From an uncultured Porphyromonadaceae bacterium (GTDB lineage Bacteria; Bacteroidota; Bacteroidia; Bacteroidales; Muribaculaceae), in contig CALEUL010000027.1 in assembly GCA_937921035.1 (NCBI GenBank), positions 1-64,000 of the forward strand: a stretch of DNA of 64,000 nt, read 5' to 3'. The position numbers and the translations under genes are program-made. The notes beneath the pieces are model-generated. The model saw nothing but the letters and a program-made list of their open reading frames with translations. It had not been told where the DNA came from and did no database searches. Positions 62,505-64,000 of the stretch are shown one piece after another. Within the stretch, counting starts at the first letter, position 1; the number at the start of each line of letters is the position of its first letter.

Positions 62505-64000
62505 TTGAGAAAAAACTATAATTTAGAGAAACGTAAATATATTGTCGGCGGTTTTATAGTTGTAATCGCCATAATATATCTGCTACGCCTGTTCGACCTT
62601 CAGATCAACGACGAGAAGTACAAACAGAGCGCCGATTCGAACGCGTTCCTTAAAAAGACCGTCTACCCCAGCCGAGGCCTAATCTACGACCGCAACGGCG
62701 AGCTTGTAGTATTCAACCAGCCGGCGTACGACGTGATGATGATTCCGCGCGACGTACAGCCGTTTGACACGCTTGATTTCTGCAACACCCTTAACATCAC
62801 CCGCGAGGACTTTGACAAGCGCCTGTCCCAGATGAAGGACCGGCGCAGCAATCCCGGGTACTCGTCGTACACACCCCAGCGCCTTATCTCGCAGCTGTCG
62901 GCCCAAGACTACGGACGTCTTCAGGAAAAGCTGTACCGCTTTCCCGGCTTCTTTATACAGAAGCGCATCCTGCGTCAGTACAACTACCCTACCGCCGGCA
63001 GCGTTCTGGGCAACATACGCGAAGTATCGAAGGAGGATATAGAGCGCGACGATTATTATGCCGCCGGGGACTACACCGGCGACCTCGGCATAGAAAAAAG
63101 CTACGAGCAATATCTGCGCGGAGTGAAAGGCGTAGAGATACTTATCCGCGACGCCCACGGCCGCATACAGGGGCGCTACGAGGACGGCGCCCACGATGTA
63201 GAACCGATATCGGGCCGCGATCTAAAGCTAAGCCTCGATATCAAGCTGCAGCAGTACGCCGAGTCGCTCATGGTAGGCAAACGCGGCGCCGTAGTAGCGA
63301 TAGAGCCCAATACCGGCGAAGTTCTCTGCATGGTGTCCATGCCAAACTACGATCCCACGTTGCTTGTTGGTCGGCAGCGCGGCAAAAACTACCGAAAGCT
63401 CGTAAACGACCCGTCGTGGCCACTATTCGACCGCGCCCTTATGGGTTCCTACCCTCCCGGCTCGACCTTCAAGCCAACCCAGGGTCTAATCTTCCTTCAG
63501 GAAGGCATAATAGACCTCAGCACAGCCTATCCGTGCCACGGAGGCTACATAAACGGCGGCCTTCGCGTTGGGTGCCACCCTCACGGCTCGCCCCTGCCAC
63601 TCAAGCCGGCTCTTCAGACCTCTTGCAACGCGTTCTTCTGCTGGGGCTTCAAGGCCATGATAGACCGGCGCAGCAAGTACGGATCATCTGCCGCCGCCTT
63701 CGAGATATGGAAGAACCACCTTGTGTCTATGGGCTACGGCTACCGCCTCGGCATCGACCTTCCCGGCGAGAGCCGCGGCTTTATCCCTAACGCCAAATTC
63801 TACGATAAATTCTACCGCGAAGGCCGCTGGAGCGCCAACACCATCATATCCGTATCCATCGGCCAGGGCGAAATCCTTTCCACACCTCTACAGATAGCCA
63901 ACCTGTCGGCCACGATAGCCAACCGCGGCTATTTCCACACGCCGCACATCGTAAAGGCAATCCAGGACACCGTAATGCCGGAGGGCTTCAACGAGGAGCA
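62505..64000 (+). CDS. mrdA: Penicillin-binding protein 2 (partial, runs off the window)
   Basis: Transpeptidase for lateral wall growth. The first 498 residues are present. The frame is open from a TTG start at 62505 (a TAA stop immediately precedes it), giving RKNYNLEKRKYIVGG then one helix (about 13-30), the PBP dimer domain with PSRGLIYDRNGELVVFN, and the transpeptidase domain with the active-site SxxK in GSYPPGSTFKPTQG and SCN in LQTSCNAFF. KTG lies beyond the window. It follows mreD by 21 bases. No ATG or GTG is available before the helix in this frame, so a TTG start is the best choice. Confidence 0.9.
   Translation, partial: MRKNYNLEKRKYIVGGFIVVIAIIYLLRLFDLQINDEKYKQSADSNAFLKKTVYPSRGLIYDRNGELVVFNQPAYDVMMIPRDVQPFDTLDFCNTLNITREDFDKRLSQMKDRRSNPGYSSYTPQRLISQLSAQDYGRLQEKLYRFPGFFIQKRILRQYNYPTAGSVLGNIREVSKEDIERDDYYAAGDYTGDLGIEKSYEQYLRGVKGVEILIRDAHGRIQGRYEDGAHDVEPISGRDLKLSLDIKLQQYAESLMVGKRGAVVAIEPNTGEVLCMVSMPNYDPTLLVGRQRGKNYRKLVNDPSWPLFDRALMGSYPPGSTFKPTQGLIFLQEGIIDLSTAYPCHGGYINGGLRVGCHPHGSPLPLKPALQTSCNAFFCWGFKAMIDRRSKYGSSAAAFEIWKNHLVSMGYGYRLGIDLPGESRGFIPNAKFYDKFYREGRWSANTIISVSIGQGEILSTPLQIANLSATIANRGYFHTPHIVKAIQDTVMPEGFNEE

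Overview
The window looks like chromosome of a Bacteroidales bacterium, most likely a gut Muribaculaceae-type lineage (lineage is inference). Supporting signs are promoters of the Bacteroidota type (-33 TTG, 19-20 bases, -7 TAnnTTTG) at many genes, almost no Shine-Dalgarno sequences, a secreted protein with a Por/T9SS-like C-terminal tail, a BtuB-BtuG-type cobalamin uptake operon, CotH and GH2 enzymes, and moderately GC-rich coding DNA. No tRNA, rRNA, CRISPR array, phage or intact insertion sequence was seen.

Layout. 0-5 kb: a coupled pair on the minus strand (TolB-like propeller, then a multidomain secreted amidase), a 70-residue orphan gene behind a dyad-bearing promoter, and nadC. 5-9 kb: a cation/proton antiporter, an AGCS amino-acid symporter and lgt. 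9-14.7 kb: a tight minus-strand operon gltX, kdtA, an ArgC-like protein without its catalytic cysteine, a DUF2027-Smr protein and a flavodoxin/ferredoxin protein. 14.8-18 kb: an AT-richer acyltransferase gene, a malic enzyme lacking the usual phosphotransacetylase half, and a glutaminase-like protein that has lost its catalytic serine and gained a cysteine cluster. 18.2-25 kb: typA-folP-cdaA, then glpK-glpF and a TPR protein. 25-32 kb: a long minus-strand run (unknown protein, TM2 protein, DUF5715/M15-like lipoprotein, giant AsmA-like protein, HAD phosphatase, aroB).

32-38 kb: a BlaI-type repressor and a BlaR1-type metallopeptidase with a TonB domain, bracketed by two copies of an unusual mosaic of palindromes; then an (alpha/alpha)6 glycosidase and tilS. 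38-46.6 kb: an outer-membrane barrel protein, the cobalamin-riboswitch-controlled btuB-btuG-btuH-like operon, and a GH2 glycosidase. 46.8-53 kb: a two-lobed retropepsin-like protease, an RIC/hemerythrin-LuxR fusion regulator, glyS-lemA-FKBP lipoprotein, and an S1/P1 nuclease. 53-58 kb: rplS, a small conserved-looking gene, a large TPR lipoprotein, a CotH gene broken by one TGA, and rplU-rpmA. 58.5-64 kb: purH followed by the cell-shape operon mreB-mreC-mreD-mrdA (the last runs off the window).

Most of the window is housekeeping. The most unusual signals are two apparent pseudo-enzymes (ArgC-like and glutaminase-like), the paired palindromic mosaic around the BlaI/BlaR1 operon with compensating changes in its stems, the iron-site-plus-LuxR regulator, and the operator-like dyad over the promoter of the 70-residue orphan gene. 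Family names come from recalled sequence motifs, not from database searches.
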